Made by a program: the position numbers and the translations under genes. Below are positions 54,022 through 63,244 of a stretch of DNA of 64,000 nucleotides, piece by piece. The first letter of the stretch is position 1; every line of letters starts with the position of its first letter. Under the pieces are notes generated by a model, which saw only the letters and a list, made by a program, of their open reading frames with translations, was not told the origin of the DNA and ran no database searches. The stretch spans positions 17,406-81,405 of the forward strand of contig NZ_JASBRN010000071.1 in NCBI RefSeq assembly GCF_030149505.1. The letters are read 5' to 3'. The DNA is from Nocardioides sp. (GTDB lineage: Bacteria; Actinomycetota; Actinomycetes; Propionibacteriales; Nocardioidaceae).

Positions 54022-54897
54022 ATGCCTGAGGGGCACACCCTCCACCGGCTCGCCGGCCAGCTGCAGGAGACCTTCGCGGGACGCGTCGTCCGCGCGAGCA
54101 GCCCGCAGGGCCGCTTCGCCGAGGCCGCGGCCCTGCTCGACGGCGAGGTGCTCACCGGGGCCGAGGCCTGGGGAAAGCACCTGTTCGTCGCCTTCCCGGG
54201 CGACCGCCACGTCCACGTCCACCTCGGCCTGTACGGCGTGTTCTCGGTGCACCCGGCCGTCGACACGGTCCCCGAGCCGGTCGGCCAGGTGCGCCTGCGG
54301 CTGGTCGCCGACCCGTCCGACGACCCGGACGACCGCCCGGCGGCGTACGCCGACCTGCGCGGCGCGACCGCCTGCGAGCTCCTCACCGCGGACCAGCGCG
54401 ACGCGGTGGTGGCCCGGCAGGGCCCGGACCCGCTGCGCGCCGACGCGGACCCCGACCGCGCGTGGGAGCGGATCCGGGGCAGCCGGGCGCCGATCGGCGG
54501 GCTGCTGATGGACCAGACAGTGCTCGCGGGCGTCGGCAACGTCTACCGCGCGGAGCTGCTCTTCCGGCACCGGATCGACCCGCAGCGCCCCGGGCGCACC
54601 CTGCGGGTGGGCCAGTGGCGGGCGATGTGGGACGACCTCGTGGTGCTCATGGCCGAGGGGGTGCGGACCGGTCGGATCGACACTGTCCGACCCGAGCACA
54701 CGCCCGAGGCGATGGGTCGTCCGCCGCGACGCGACGACCACGGCGGGGAGGTGTACGTCTACCGGCGCCACGGCCAGCCGTGCCTGGTCTGCGGCGCGTC
54801 GGTGCGCACCACGGAGCTCCAGCAGCGCAACCTCTTCTGGTGTCCCCGCTGCCAACCCCGATTCCGCTCGCGCGCGAGCGCCGGAGCCCTAGGATGA
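54022..54897 (+). CDS. Fpg/Nei-family DNA glycosylase (Nei2 type)
   Basis: 291-residue bifunctional glycosylase/AP lyase for oxidised bases. The catalytic Pro2 and Glu3 follow the start methionine (MPEGHTLHRLA); the H2TH domain carries MDQTVLAGVGNVYRAELLF; a C-terminal zinc finger CLVCG...CPRCQ is complete. Sequence is nearest to Nei rather than Fpg. The stop overlaps a possible start of the phosphatase gene (ATGA), and a TAGGAT -10 box for that gene lies in its last codons. Confidence 0.94.
   Translation: MPEGHTLHRLAGQLQETFAGRVVRASSPQGRFAEAAALLDGEVLTGAEAWGKHLFVAFPGDRHVHVHLGLYGVFSVHPAVDTVPEPVGQVRLRLVADPSDDPDDRPAAYADLRGATACELLTADQRDAVVARQGPDPLRADADPDRAWERIRGSRAPIGGLLMDQTVLAGVGNVYRAELLFRHRIDPQRPGRTLRVGQWRAMWDDLVVLMAEGVRTGRIDTVRPEHTPEAMGRPPRRDDHGGEVYVYRRHGQPCLVCGASVRTTELQQRNLFWCPRCQPRFRSRASAGALG
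54890..54895 (+). promoter_or_regulatory. -10 box inside the end of the glycosylase gene
   Basis: TAGGAT at the last codons of the glycosylase; a transcript starting about 54903 would carry the GAGAGGA ribosome-binding site and begin translation at 54921. Confidence 0.4.
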
Positions 54898-54920
54898 GCG
54901 GCAGCCGAGAGGACCGCGAC

Positions 54921-56021
54921 ATGAGCGTGGGCACCGAGCCCCCTTCTCCGGTCCGCGGTGCCGCGGCCCGGCGCTACCGCGCGCCCAAGACGCGCAGCCG
55001 GTTCATGGACCAGCGCCCGGTCGTGCTGCTGGGCGCTGTCGCGGTCGTGGTGGTCATCGGCGTCGGCATCGCGCCGGAGTGGACCCCGTTCACCGCGCTG
55101 ATGATCCCGCTGCTGGTCGGCAGCCTCGTGCTCAACCCACGGCAGCTGCCGTGGTTCGTGGTCTCGATCCTCGGACTGGTCACGGTGGCGCTGCTGCTGC
55201 AGCCGGTCATCACCCCGCGTGTGGCCGGTGCCGCCGCGGTGCAGTTCGTCATGTGCGTGATCGTGCTGGTCACCGCCTTCCGGCGCACGCGGCTGGGCGT
55301 CGCGGGCTTCACCGGGGAGTCGATGTTCGTCGACCTGCGCGACCGGCTGCTGCGCCAGGGCCGGATCCCCGACCTGCCGCCGGACTGGCACCTGGAGTCG
55401 GCGCTGGTCTCGGCCTCGGGCACCCGGTTCGCGGGCGACTTCGTCGTGGCGACGTACCTCGAGGACGACGCGCGCCTGGAGCTGGTCGTCGTCGACGTCT
55501 CCGGCAAGGGCGACCAGGCCGGCACCCGGGCGCTGCAGCTCTCGGGCGCCTTCGGCGGGATGCTCGGCTCGGTCGCGCCGCAGATGTTCCTGGCCTCGGC
55601 CAACGACTACCTCCTGCGCCAGGACTGGGCCGAGGGCTTCGCCACCGCCATCCACCTCGCGCTGTGGGTCGACACGGGGGAGTTCGAGATCCGCTCCGCC
55701 GGTCACCCGCCCGCGGTCCTGCGTGCCGCCGGGTCGGGGCGCTGGACGGTGCTGGAGAGCTCCGGCGCCGTGCTTGGGCTGCTGCCGTACGCCGAGTTCA
55801 CCACCGCCCGCGGCCAGCTGCGGCCCGGCGACGCACTCATGCTCTACACCGACGGGATGGTCGAGGAGCCGCAGCGCGACCTCGACCTGGGCCTGGACCG
55901 GATGCTGGGTCAGGCCGAGGGGCTGCTCCGCGCTGGGGTCGTGGGATCGGCCGAGCGGCTGGTCGAGGCGCTGGGCTCGCGCGACGACGACCGGGCGATG
56001 GTGGTCGTCCACCGGAAGTAG
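54921..56021 (+). CDS. Membrane-anchored SpoIIE/PP2C-type serine phosphatase
   Basis: 366 residues. Residues about 37-125 contain three or four membrane helices; the SpoIIE domain follows (about 165-366) with VSASGTRFAGDFV, VVVDVSGKGDQAG, SAGHPPAVLR and LMLYTDGMVEEP, the metal-binding motifs of the PP2C family. Such enzymes dephosphorylate anti-sigma antagonists in partner-switching systems; no partner genes are adjacent. The ATG at 54921 is preferred for its GAGAGG ribosome-binding site seven bases upstream; ATG 54894, overlapping the preceding stop, would add nine residues. Confidence 0.9.
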   Translation: MSVGTEPPSPVRGAAARRYRAPKTRSRFMDQRPVVLLGAVAVVVVIGVGIAPEWTPFTALMIPLLVGSLVLNPRQLPWFVVSILGLVTVALLLQPVITPRVAGAAAVQFVMCVIVLVTAFRRTRLGVAGFTGESMFVDLRDRLLRQGRIPDLPPDWHLESALVSASGTRFAGDFVVATYLEDDARLELVVVDVSGKGDQAGTRALQLSGAFGGMLGSVAPQMFLASANDYLLRQDWAEGFATAIHLALWVDTGEFEIRSAGHPPAVLRAAGSGRWTVLESSGAVLGLLPYAEFTTARGQLRPGDALMLYTDGMVEEPQRDLDLGLDRMLGQAEGLLRAGVVGSAERLVEALGSRDDDRAMVVVHRK

Positions 56022-56129
56022 CGGGCCACGGCACTGCCCCGTTTGGGGAGCCGCGGACCGCCTGTGGCAGGATTCCCGGGTCCAGGGGCCCTGCTGTCGC
56101 GCGGCCTCCGTCACCACGGTGCGGGGGTC

Positions 56130-56150
56130 CACGGGGGCGGAGCCCCCGTG
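56130..56150 (+). terminator. Stem-loop before tRNA-Gly
   Basis: Perfect 9-bp stem (56130-56138 with 56142-56150) with a GGA loop, three bases before tRNA-Gly. It may end the phosphatase transcript or lie in the tRNA precursor leader. Confidence 0.4.
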
Positions 56151-56153
56151 CGT

Positions 56154-56227
56154 GCGGATGTAGCTCAATGGTAGAGCCCCAGTCTTCCAAACTGGCTACG
56201 CGGGTTCGATTCCCGTCATCCGCTCCA
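56154..56227 (+). tRNA. tRNA-Gly(TCC)
   Basis: 71-base body plus encoded CCA at 56225-56227. Acceptor GCGGATG/CATCCGC, anticodon loop CTTCCAA. Confidence 0.97.
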
Positions 56228-56271
56228 AGGGGATCCGCAGGGCCGTTCGCGACCCGGTGGAGCCCGCTTGG

Positions 56272-56344
56272 CGGGGCGTAGCGTAGTGGCTAGCGCGCCT
56301 GCTTTGGGAGCAGGAGATCGCAGGTTCGAGTCCTGTCGCCCCGA
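56272..56344 (+). tRNA. tRNA-Pro(TGG)
   Basis: 73 bases; acceptor CGGGGCG/CGCCCCG, anticodon loop TTTGGGA, discriminator A, CCA not encoded. Lies 44 bases after tRNA-Gly, probably one transcript. Confidence 0.96.
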
Positions 56345-56435
56345 CCGTCCAGGACGACCCGCACCACCCCCGGCAGCACCCGAGCCGCCACCCGCACCAG
56401 CACGAGCACGAACCGATCACCCTGAGGAGAAACCT

Positions 56436-57875
56436 GTGAAGAGCGCCGTCGAGACCTTGAGCCCGACCCGGGCCAAGCTGACCATCGAGGTGCCCTTCGA
56501 GGAGCTCAAGCCGAGCCTCGACGCGGCGTACAAGTCCATCGCCCAGCAGATCAACGTCCCTGGCTTCCGCCGCGGCAAGGTCCCGCCGATGGTCATCGAC
56601 AAGCAGGTCGGCCGCGGCGCGGTCCTCGACCAGGCCATCAACGACGTGCTCCCCAAGAAGTACGTCGAGGCGCTGCGCGAGAGCGGCCTGGAGCCGCTGG
56701 CCCAGCCCGAGGTCGAGGTCACCAAGCTCGAGGACAACGACGTGCTGGAGTTCACCGCCGAGGTGGACGTCAAGCCGACCATCGAGCTGCCCGAGTACGA
56801 CGGCCTCGAAGCCTCCGTCGAGGACCTCGAGGTCACCGACGAGGACGTCGAGGAGCAGGTCACCGCCCTGCGCCAGCGCTTCGGCACCCTCAAGGACGTC
56901 GAGCGCGCGGCCGCCGACGGCGACTTCGTGGTCATCGACCTGAAGGCGATGAAGGACGGCGAGGTCCTCGACGGCGCCGAGATCACCGGCACCTCCTACC
57001 AGGTCGGCCGTGGCGGCATGATCGACGGGCTCGACGAGGCCCTGGTCGGCATGTCCGCCGAGGAGGAGAAGACCTTCGCCAGCCAGCTCGTGGGCGGCGA
57101 CCTCGTGGGCCAGGACGTCGAGGTGCACGTCAAGGTCACCCAGGTCCAGGAGCAGGAGCTCCCCGAGCTCGACGACGAGTTCGCCCAGCTGGCCTCGGAG
57201 TTCGACACCGCCGAGGAGCTCGTCGCGGACGTGCGCGTGCGCCTGGGCAACGGCAAGCGCCTCGAGCAGGCCGCCGCCGCCCGCGACGCGGTGCTGGAGG
57301 CCCTGCTGGAGAAGGTCACCATCCCGCTGCCGGAGACGCTGGTCACCGACGAGCTCAACGCCCGCCGCCAGAACATCGAGCAGCAGCTCGCGATGGCCGG
57401 CATCACCATGGCGAAGTACCTCGAGGACGAGGAGCAGACCCAGGAGGAGTTCGAGGCCGACCTCGAGCGCCGGGTCCGCGACGCGGTCGCCGCGCAGTTC
57501 CTCCTCGACGAGATCGCCAAGAAGGAGGAGCTCGGCGTCGACCAGGCCGAGCTCTCCCAGCACCTGGTGCGCCGCGCCCAGCAGTCCGGCCAGGACCCGC
57601 AGTCCTTCGCCAACCACATGTTCGAGCACAACCACATCCCCGACCTGGTGCAGGAGATCCTGCGCGGCAAGGCGCTCGCGACCATCGTCGAGTCCGCCGT
57701 GGTCAAGGACGCCTCGGGCAACGTGGTCGAGCTCAAGGGCCTCCAGCCCGACGGCACGATCATGGACGTGACCGAGGAGGAGGCGGCCGAGGAGGCCGCC
57801 ACCGAGGAGCCCACCGCCGAGGCCGGCGACGAGGCGGCCGCGGAGTCCGGCGACGAGGAGAAGTCCGAGGCCTGA
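56436..57875 (+). CDS. tig: Trigger factor (ribosome-associated chaperone/PPIase)
   Basis: 479 residues. The N-terminal ribosome-binding domain contains the signature GFRRGKVP (about residues 43-50, followed by MVIDKQVG); the FKBP-type PPIase domain covers about 155-245; the helical C-terminal arms run to about 430. An acidic Glu/Ala tail (about 445-479) is an extension common in actinobacteria. GTG start with a TGAGGAGA ribosome-binding site. First gene of the tig ... clpP1-clpP2-clpX block, here separated from clpP1 by a hydrolase gene. Confidence 0.97.
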   Translation: MKSAVETLSPTRAKLTIEVPFEELKPSLDAAYKSIAQQINVPGFRRGKVPPMVIDKQVGRGAVLDQAINDVLPKKYVEALRESGLEPLAQPEVEVTKLEDNDVLEFTAEVDVKPTIELPEYDGLEASVEDLEVTDEDVEEQVTALRQRFGTLKDVERAAADGDFVVIDLKAMKDGEVLDGAEITGTSYQVGRGGMIDGLDEALVGMSAEEEKTFASQLVGGDLVGQDVEVHVKVTQVQEQELPELDDEFAQLASEFDTAEELVADVRVRLGNGKRLEQAAAARDAVLEALLEKVTIPLPETLVTDELNARRQNIEQQLAMAGITMAKYLEDEEQTQEEFEADLERRVRDAVAAQFLLDEIAKKEELGVDQAELSQHLVRRAQQSGQDPQSFANHMFEHNHIPDLVQEILRGKALATIVESAVVKDASGNVVELKGLQPDGTIMDVTEEEAAEEAATEEPTAEAGDEAAAESGDEEKSEA

Positions 57876-57911
57876 GCCTCCCGCGCCCCACGGCGTACGA
57901 CGTCAGCACCT

Positions 57912-57944
57912 GCGGCCCGCCCGGACTCGTTCCGGGCGGGCCGC
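57912..57944 (+). terminator. Terminator after tig
   Basis: Perfect 14-bp stem (57912-57925 with 57931-57944) and five-base loop, 36 bases after the tig stop. Confidence 0.75.
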
Positions 57945-57973
57945 GGTGCGTCCCGGCCGACCCTCGGCTTCGA

Positions 57974-57989
57974 GTGCACACCCGTGCAC
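57974..57989 (+). promoter_or_regulatory. GTGCAC-N4-GTGCAC operator (second copy)
   Basis: Same element as at 21669-21684: hexamers ten bases apart, the second ending eight bases before the TACCAT -10 box (57998-58003) of the hydrolase gene. Confidence 0.6.
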
Positions 57990-57997
57990 CCAACGGG

Positions 57998-58003
57998 TAC
58001 CAT
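57998..58003 (+). promoter_or_regulatory. -10 box of the hydrolase gene
   Basis: TACCAT, six bases before the GTG at 58010. Confidence 0.5.
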
Positions 58004-58009
58004 CCTCCG

Positions 58010-59182
58010 GTGACCACCGCACCCGGCCCCACCGTCCTCGACGCCGCCTCGCTGCTCTGCGAGGTCGCCGACGAGCTCGTCGTCAAGACCGTCCGCGACA
58101 CCCACACCGCCTGGGTCGACCGGGTCCACGGCCTGGGTCGACGTGCGACCGGCGCCACGGGCGCCTCGCTCCCCGAGCGGGTCCACCGCGGCATCGCCGA
58201 CGCGGTGTACGCCGGGCTCGGGGGCGGCCTCCGCCTCGCCTCGACCGGCCTCGACCGCGCGGCCGCGACCGGTGTCGGTCCGCGGCTGGAAGACTCCCGT
58301 GAGGGCCGCTTCGTCTCGTCCGCGGTCAACGGGCTGATCGGTGACCGGCTGCTGCGGGAGCGGCCGCAGATGGCGATCCCGATGGGGCTGCGCCTCGACG
58401 GCCGGGACGTCACGCCGGAGCCGGCCTCGCTCGCAGCCGCCTACCCGGAGGCCACCGGCCACCTGGTCGTCTTCCTCCACGGCCTGTGCGAGAACGAGTC
58501 CTACTGGTGGCGCCGCCGCGAGACCGCGGGCCCGACGTACGCCGAGGCGCTGGCCGAGCGCGGGTGGACCCCGCTCCTGCTGCGCGCCAACACCGGTCTG
58601 CCGCTGCGGGAGAACGGCGCCGCGCTGACCGGTCTGCTGCAGCAGGTCGTGGAGCACTGGCCGGTGCCGGTCACGCGGATCGCGCTGGTCGGGCACTCCC
58701 TGGGCGGGTTGGTGATGCGGGCGGCCGGTGCGGTCGCCGCTCAGGTGCAGGAGCCGTGGACCGCGAAGGTGTCCGACGTCGTCACCCTGGGCACGCCGCA
58801 CCTCGGTGCCCCCATCGCCTGGGGGATCGGCCACGGGAGCCGCGGCCTGGGGCTGCTCCCGGAGACCGCCGCCTTCGGTCGGCTCCTGGACTGGCGCTCC
58901 CAGGGCGTCCACGACCTCGTGGCGGGGCTGGCCGAGGACGTCCCGCCGCTGCCGCACGCCCGCTACCGGCTGGTCTCGGCCACGCTCACCGCCTCCGAGC
59001 GGCACCCGGTCGGGAACGTGGTCGGCGACCTGCTGGTGCGGCCGCGCTCGGCGTACGGCCGCGACCGGCGGGGGCGCACGCTCTTCCCCGACGCCGAGGT
59101 CCTGCACGTGGGTCGCACCGACCACTTCGGGCTGCTCAACCACCCCGACGTGCACGCCGCCCTCGAGCGCTGGCTGGCCTGA
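58010..59182 (+). CDS. Alpha/beta hydrolase (PGAP1-like lipase/esterase)
   Basis: 390 residues. An N-terminal helical domain of about 130 residues, shared by actinobacterial proteins of this type, precedes the hydrolase core: oxyanion strand [14 protein letters not shown], nucleophile elbow [26 protein letters not shown], and the catalytic His in GRTDHFGLL. The set is that of PGAP1-like or triacylglycerol lipases. No signal peptide, so cytosolic. GTG start fixed by the -10 box; transcription is probably controlled through the GTGCAC palindrome just upstream. Confidence 0.88.
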   Translation: MTTAPGPTVLDAASLLCEVADELVVKTVRDTHTAWVDRVHGLGRRATGATGASLPERVHRGIADAVYAGLGGGLRLASTGLDRAAATGVGPRLEDSREGRFVSSAVNGLIGDRLLRERPQMAIPMGLRLDGRDVTPEPASLAAAYPEATGHLVVFLHGLCENESYWWRRRETAGPTYAEALAERGWTPLLLRANTGLPLRENGAALTGLLQQVVEHWPVPVTRIALVGHSLGGLVMRAAGAVAAQVQEPWTAKVSDVVTLGTPHLGAPIAWGIGHGSRGLGLLPETAAFGRLLDWRSQGVHDLVAGLAEDVPPLPHARYRLVSATLTASERHPVGNVVGDLLVRPRSAYGRDRRGRTLFPDAEVLHVGRTDHFGLLNHPDVHAALERWLA

Positions 59183-59243
59183 CGCGCGTCCGTCGGTGCC
59201 GGCCGTCACGCCACGCCGTCACACTCCGTCGTCCACCACGTGT

Positions 59244-59266
59244 GCGGCCGCCGGGGGAGCGGCCGC
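59244..59266 (+). terminator. Stem-loop after the hydrolase gene
   Basis: Two GCGGCCGC octamers (59244-59251, 59259-59266) with a seven-base loop, 61 bases after the hydrolase stop. Confidence 0.45.
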
Positions 59267-59273
59267 GGGGAAA

Positions 59274-59289
59274 TCCGCTGTCGGCGAAC
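59274..59289 (+). promoter_or_regulatory. ClgR-like box upstream of clpP1
   Basis: TCCGC-TGTCG-GCGAAC matches the CGC-N5-GCG core of actinobacterial ClgR sites, 38 bases before the -10 box of clpP1, a suitable place for an activator. ClgR is known to activate clpP1P2 in related genera; no clgR gene is in the window. Confidence 0.5.
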
Positions 59290-59327
59290 AGGACCCGGTT
59301 GTCCGTGGAAGTGTCCGCCGCACGGGC

Positions 59328-59333
59328 TAGTGT
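59328..59333 (+). promoter_or_regulatory. -10 box of clpP1
   Basis: TAGTGT, seven bases before the GTG at 59341. Confidence 0.6.
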
Positions 59334-59340
59334 CGCTGAC

Positions 59341-59994
59341 GTGAACTCGAACCCCGCTTCCGCCGACCGCGGCGCCGAGCACCTGCCCACCATGGGCGGC
59401 GCCGCGTCCCTGGGCGTCCTCGACGACCACATCTACCAGCGACTGCTGCGCGAGCGCATCGTGTTCCTCGGCTCCGAGGTGCGCGACCAGAACGCCAACG
59501 CGATCTGCGCCCAGCTCCTGCTGCTGTCCGCGGAGGACCCCGAGGCCGACATCTTCCTGCACATCAACAGCCCCGGCGGCTCGGTCGACGCCGGCATGGC
59601 GATCTACGACACGATGAACTACATCCCCAACGACGTCGCGACCGTGGGCATGGGCCTGGCCGCCTCGATGGGCCAGTTCCTCCTCTGTGCCGGCGCCAAG
59701 GGCAAGCGCTACGCCCTGCCGCACGCGCGGATCATGATGCACCAGCCCTCCTCGGGCATGGGTGGCTCCGCCTCCGACATCAAGATCCAGGCCCAGCAGT
59801 CGCTGCACATCAAGAAGGTGCTGCTCGAGCTCATCTCCGAGCACACCGGCCAGAGCGTCGAGCAGGTCACCGCCGACGCCGACCGCGACCGCTGGTTCAC
59901 CGCCGACCAGGCGCTGGAGTACGGCCTGGTCGACAAGGTCATCCGCAGCGCCCGCGAGGCCGCCGACGAGGGCCGTCCGGCCCACACCAAGTGA
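59341..59994 (+). CDS. clpP1: ATP-dependent Clp protease proteolytic subunit ClpP1
   Basis: 217-residue serine peptidase forming rings with ClpP2. Catalytic Ser in [11 protein letters not shown], His in [11 protein letters not shown]; the Asp lies in the DADRDRW region. [18 protein letters not shown] is the conserved substrate strand. The N-terminal 25 or so residues are a propeptide-like extension. GTG start by the leaderless -10 box; a ClgR-like box is upstream. ClpP2 follows after 16 bases. Confidence 0.97.
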   Translation: MNSNPASADRGAEHLPTMGGAASLGVLDDHIYQRLLRERIVFLGSEVRDQNANAICAQLLLLSAEDPEADIFLHINSPGGSVDAGMAIYDTMNYIPNDVATVGMGLAASMGQFLLCAGAKGKRYALPHARIMMHQPSSGMGGSASDIKIQAQQSLHIKKVLLELISEHTGQSVEQVTADADRDRWFTADQALEYGLVDKVIRSAREAADEGRPAHTK

Positions 59995-60010
59995 CGAGAG
60001 GCTCCGAGCG

Positions 60011-60616
60011 ATGAACTACTACATCCCCCAGTGGGAGGAGCGGACGTCGTACGGCATCCGCCGCATCGACCCCTACGCCAAGCTCTTCGAGGAGCGCATC
60101 ATCTACCTCGGGACGCCGATCTCCGACGACGTCGCGAACGCCGTGATCGCCCAGCTGCTGTGCCTGCAGTCGATGAACCCCGACCAGGAGATCAGCATCT
60201 ACATCAACAGCCCCGGTGGCTCCTTCACCGCGCTGACCGCGATCTACGACACCATCAACTTCATCAAGCCCGACGTCCGCACCGTGTGCCTGGGGCAGGC
60301 GGCCTCCGCTGCCGCGATCCTGCTCGCCGCCGGCACGCCCGGCAAGCGGATGGGTCTGCCCAACAGCCGCGTGCTGATCCACCAGCCCTACACCGAGGGC
60401 ACCTTCGGCCAGACCTCCGACATCGAGATCCAGGCCAACGAGATCATCCGCATGCGCGAGCTGCTGGAGAAGATGATCAGCGACCACACCGGCAGGCCGA
60501 TCGAGGAGGTCAGCCGCGACATCGAGCGCGACAAGATCCTCACGGCCGCCCAGGCGGTGGAGTACGGCCTCATCGACTCGGTGCTGGAGTCCCTCAAGAC
60601 CCCGGCACTCGCGTGA
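60011..60616 (+). CDS. clpP2: ATP-dependent Clp protease proteolytic subunit ClpP2
   Basis: 201-residue second subunit of the mixed ClpP1P2 peptidase. Catalytic Ser in GQAASAAAILLA and His in SRVLIHQPYTEG; INSPGGSFTALTAIYDTI matches the family. In actinobacteria it is usually ClpP2 that docks ClpX and ClpC1. The ATG has a GAGAGG ribosome-binding site. Same operon as clpP1; clpX follows with its own promoter. Confidence 0.97.
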   Translation: MNYYIPQWEERTSYGIRRIDPYAKLFEERIIYLGTPISDDVANAVIAQLLCLQSMNPDQEISIYINSPGGSFTALTAIYDTINFIKPDVRTVCLGQAASAAAILLAAGTPGKRMGLPNSRVLIHQPYTEGTFGQTSDIEIQANEIIRMRELLEKMISDHTGRPIEEVSRDIERDKILTAAQAVEYGLIDSVLESLKTPALA

Positions 60617-60641
60617 GCCGCACCTCAGGATGACCGGCCCG

Positions 60642-60717
60642 GGGCCGATCTGACGACGAGTGCTCGTGTCCCCACCTCCCTGGGGGGTGGGGAGGGGTAC
60701 CGTCAGAAGATCGGCCC
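60642..60717 (+). promoter_or_regulatory. clpX promoter region with flanking inverted repeat
   Basis: TACCGT (60698-60703) is a probable -10, giving a leader of about 156 bases. The 10-base arms GGGCCGATCT (60642-60651) and AGATCGGCCC (60708-60717) flank it; the second arm spans the expected start of transcription. A further hairpin of GGCCGGG type lies in the leader close to the ribosome-binding site. Confidence 0.45.
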
Positions 60718-60866
60718 GGACGGCGGGCCGGTGGCCGGACCGAGCGCCGACAGCGCACCGGGACGCCCCCCAGCAGGACCAGCAGCACCCACTCAGCACG
60801 ACAGCTCGAAGCAAGCAGGAGACGCCCCGGCCACCTCGGCCGGGACGCACAGGGAGGATGACCGCG

Positions 60867-62142
<1,276 letters not shown>

Positions 62143-62150
<8 letters not shown>

Positions 62151-62187
62151 CCTGCTCCGGCCTGACCTGCTCGGGCCTGACCTGCTC
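62143..62187 (+). repeat. 15-bp tandem repeat carrying the clpX stop codon
   Basis: Three copies of CGGCCTGACCTGCTC (third begins G), then a partial fourth. Because the period is a multiple of three, TGA recurs in frame three times (62148, 62163, 62178): a built-in series of backup stops. Confidence 0.75.
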
Positions 62188-62248
62188 CGGCCGGGCCGTG
62201 GGCAGGGCGCCCGCTCGTAGGGGCGCGCACCCCGGCGCATAGCCCGGG

Positions 62249-62278
62249 TGGGTCACGTCGCATGACCCATCTGGGTCA
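62249..62278 (+). promoter_or_regulatory. TGGGTCA/TGACCCA operator cluster
   Basis: TGGGTCA (62249-62255), TGACCCA (62263-62269) and TGGGTCA (62272-62278); the last two form a perfect palindrome with a two-base spacer. It lies 102 bases before the first repeat-rich membrane gene. A related TGGGTACCCA palindrome is at 63183-63192 before the second. Confidence 0.5.
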
Positions 62279-62379
62279 TTCTGTGGTCTGACCAGGTCAA
62301 CCTGTCGCTGGCGTTTCCTCGTGAGGACTCTCGCGGGGGAGAATCTCCTGGAGTCACTCGGGACCAAGGGAGCGCAAGC

Positions 62380-63126
62380 ATGGAGGAGAAGCCGACCAGG
62401 CTGCTCACCGAGCTGCGCGCGCCCGAGCACCGACGCTCGCTGCTGGCCTTCAGCCTCGTGGCCATCGTCTGCTCCCTGGTGGTCGCTACCGGCATCCGTC
62501 TGGACACGGTCGGCGGCGTGCTGAACCCGCTGCCCTCCCTGGTCTTCACCCTCGGCCAGGACCTGATCCTCGAGGAGGAGCCCGCGCTGCGAGCCGTCCA
62601 GGCCGGCAGCGAGCTCGAGCCCGAGGACTCGGTCACCCCTGCTCCGACCACGCAGCCGGAGGCCAGCCCCGCTCCCGTCGCGCCCGCCACCGGCGCGCCG
62701 GCCTCCTCGGGACCCCGCGAGGGGCGCGGTTCTGCCGCCCCGGCACAGGGCAAGGGTCCCGGCGGTGACCAGGGCAAGGGCGGCGCGAAGGGCAAGGGCA
62801 AGGACCGTGGGGGCAACGGCGGAGGCACCGGTCCGGCCAACGGCAACGGCAACGGTGCGGCGAACGGCAACGGTGCGGCGAACGGCAACGGCAACGGTGC
62901 GGCGAACGGCAACGGTGCGGCGAACGGCAACGGTCGCAAACCTGGGAAGGGCAGCGCCGGGCCGGACAAGATCTCTGTCTCCGGCGGAGCCGGAGCGGGC
63001 GGTCCCGGCAAGGCGGCCAGCCAGGGCAAGGGGCGCGAGCAGGCTCCTGGACAGGTGAAGAAGAAGGACCGCCCTGGTACCCCGCCTGGTCACGCGAAGG
63101 GCAAGGGCGGGCCGAAGCGCCGCTGA
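62380..63126 (+). CDS. Single-pass membrane protein with Gly/Asn repeat region, paralogue 1
   Basis: 248 residues. Cytosolic N-terminus of about 19 residues (RLLTELRAPEHRRS), one membrane segment (about 20-40; LLAFSLVAIVCSLVVATGI), the conserved GVLNPLP and LRAVQAG elements, then a disordered Pro/Ala region and Lys/Gly-rich stretch. Residues 154-185 are encoded by a perfect DNA repeat of 42 bases twice over (NGNGNGAA/NGNGAA, 62839-62922). The C-terminus is strongly basic (KGKGGPKRR). No family recognised. The first 65 residues closely match the gene that follows. Likely anchored with the repeats outside the cell. Confidence 0.8.
   Translation: MEEKPTRLLTELRAPEHRRSLLAFSLVAIVCSLVVATGIRLDTVGGVLNPLPSLVFTLGQDLILEEEPALRAVQAGSELEPEDSVTPAPTTQPEASPAPVAPATGAPASSGPREGRGSAAPAQGKGPGGDQGKGGAKGKGKDRGGNGGGTGPANGNGNGAANGNGAANGNGNGAANGNGAANGNGRKPGKGSAGPDKISVSGGAGAGGPGKAASQGKGREQAPGQVKKKDRPGTPPGHAKGKGGPKRR
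62839..62934 (+). repeat. Tandem coding repeat (24+18 bp) in paralogue 1
   Basis: Units of 24 and 18 bases alternate: 62839-62862, 62863-62880, 62881-62904, 62905-62922, then a 12-base partial. The two 42-base halves are identical, indicating recent expansion. Confidence 0.9.
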
Positions 63127-63182
63127 CGGCTGCTCAGGGCATGCCATCTGTCTAGTCCACTCCCGGACCTGAGCCCGCTAAG

Positions 63183-63192
63183 TGGGTACCCA
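63183..63192 (+). promoter_or_regulatory. TGGGTACCCA palindrome upstream of paralogue 2
   Basis: Ten-base perfect palindrome 53 bases before the ATG, resembling the TGGGTCA words upstream of paralogue 1. Confidence 0.3.
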
Positions 63193-63244
63193 GCCCCGGG
63201 ACGGGGGAGGATGCCCGCGTTGGTCTCGGCACGTGGGGGCGTGG

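Noticed and set aside
56130..56150. T-box or riboswitch before tRNA-Gly
   Set aside because: Only one simple stem-loop is present, and it precedes a tRNA, not a synthetase or transporter gene.
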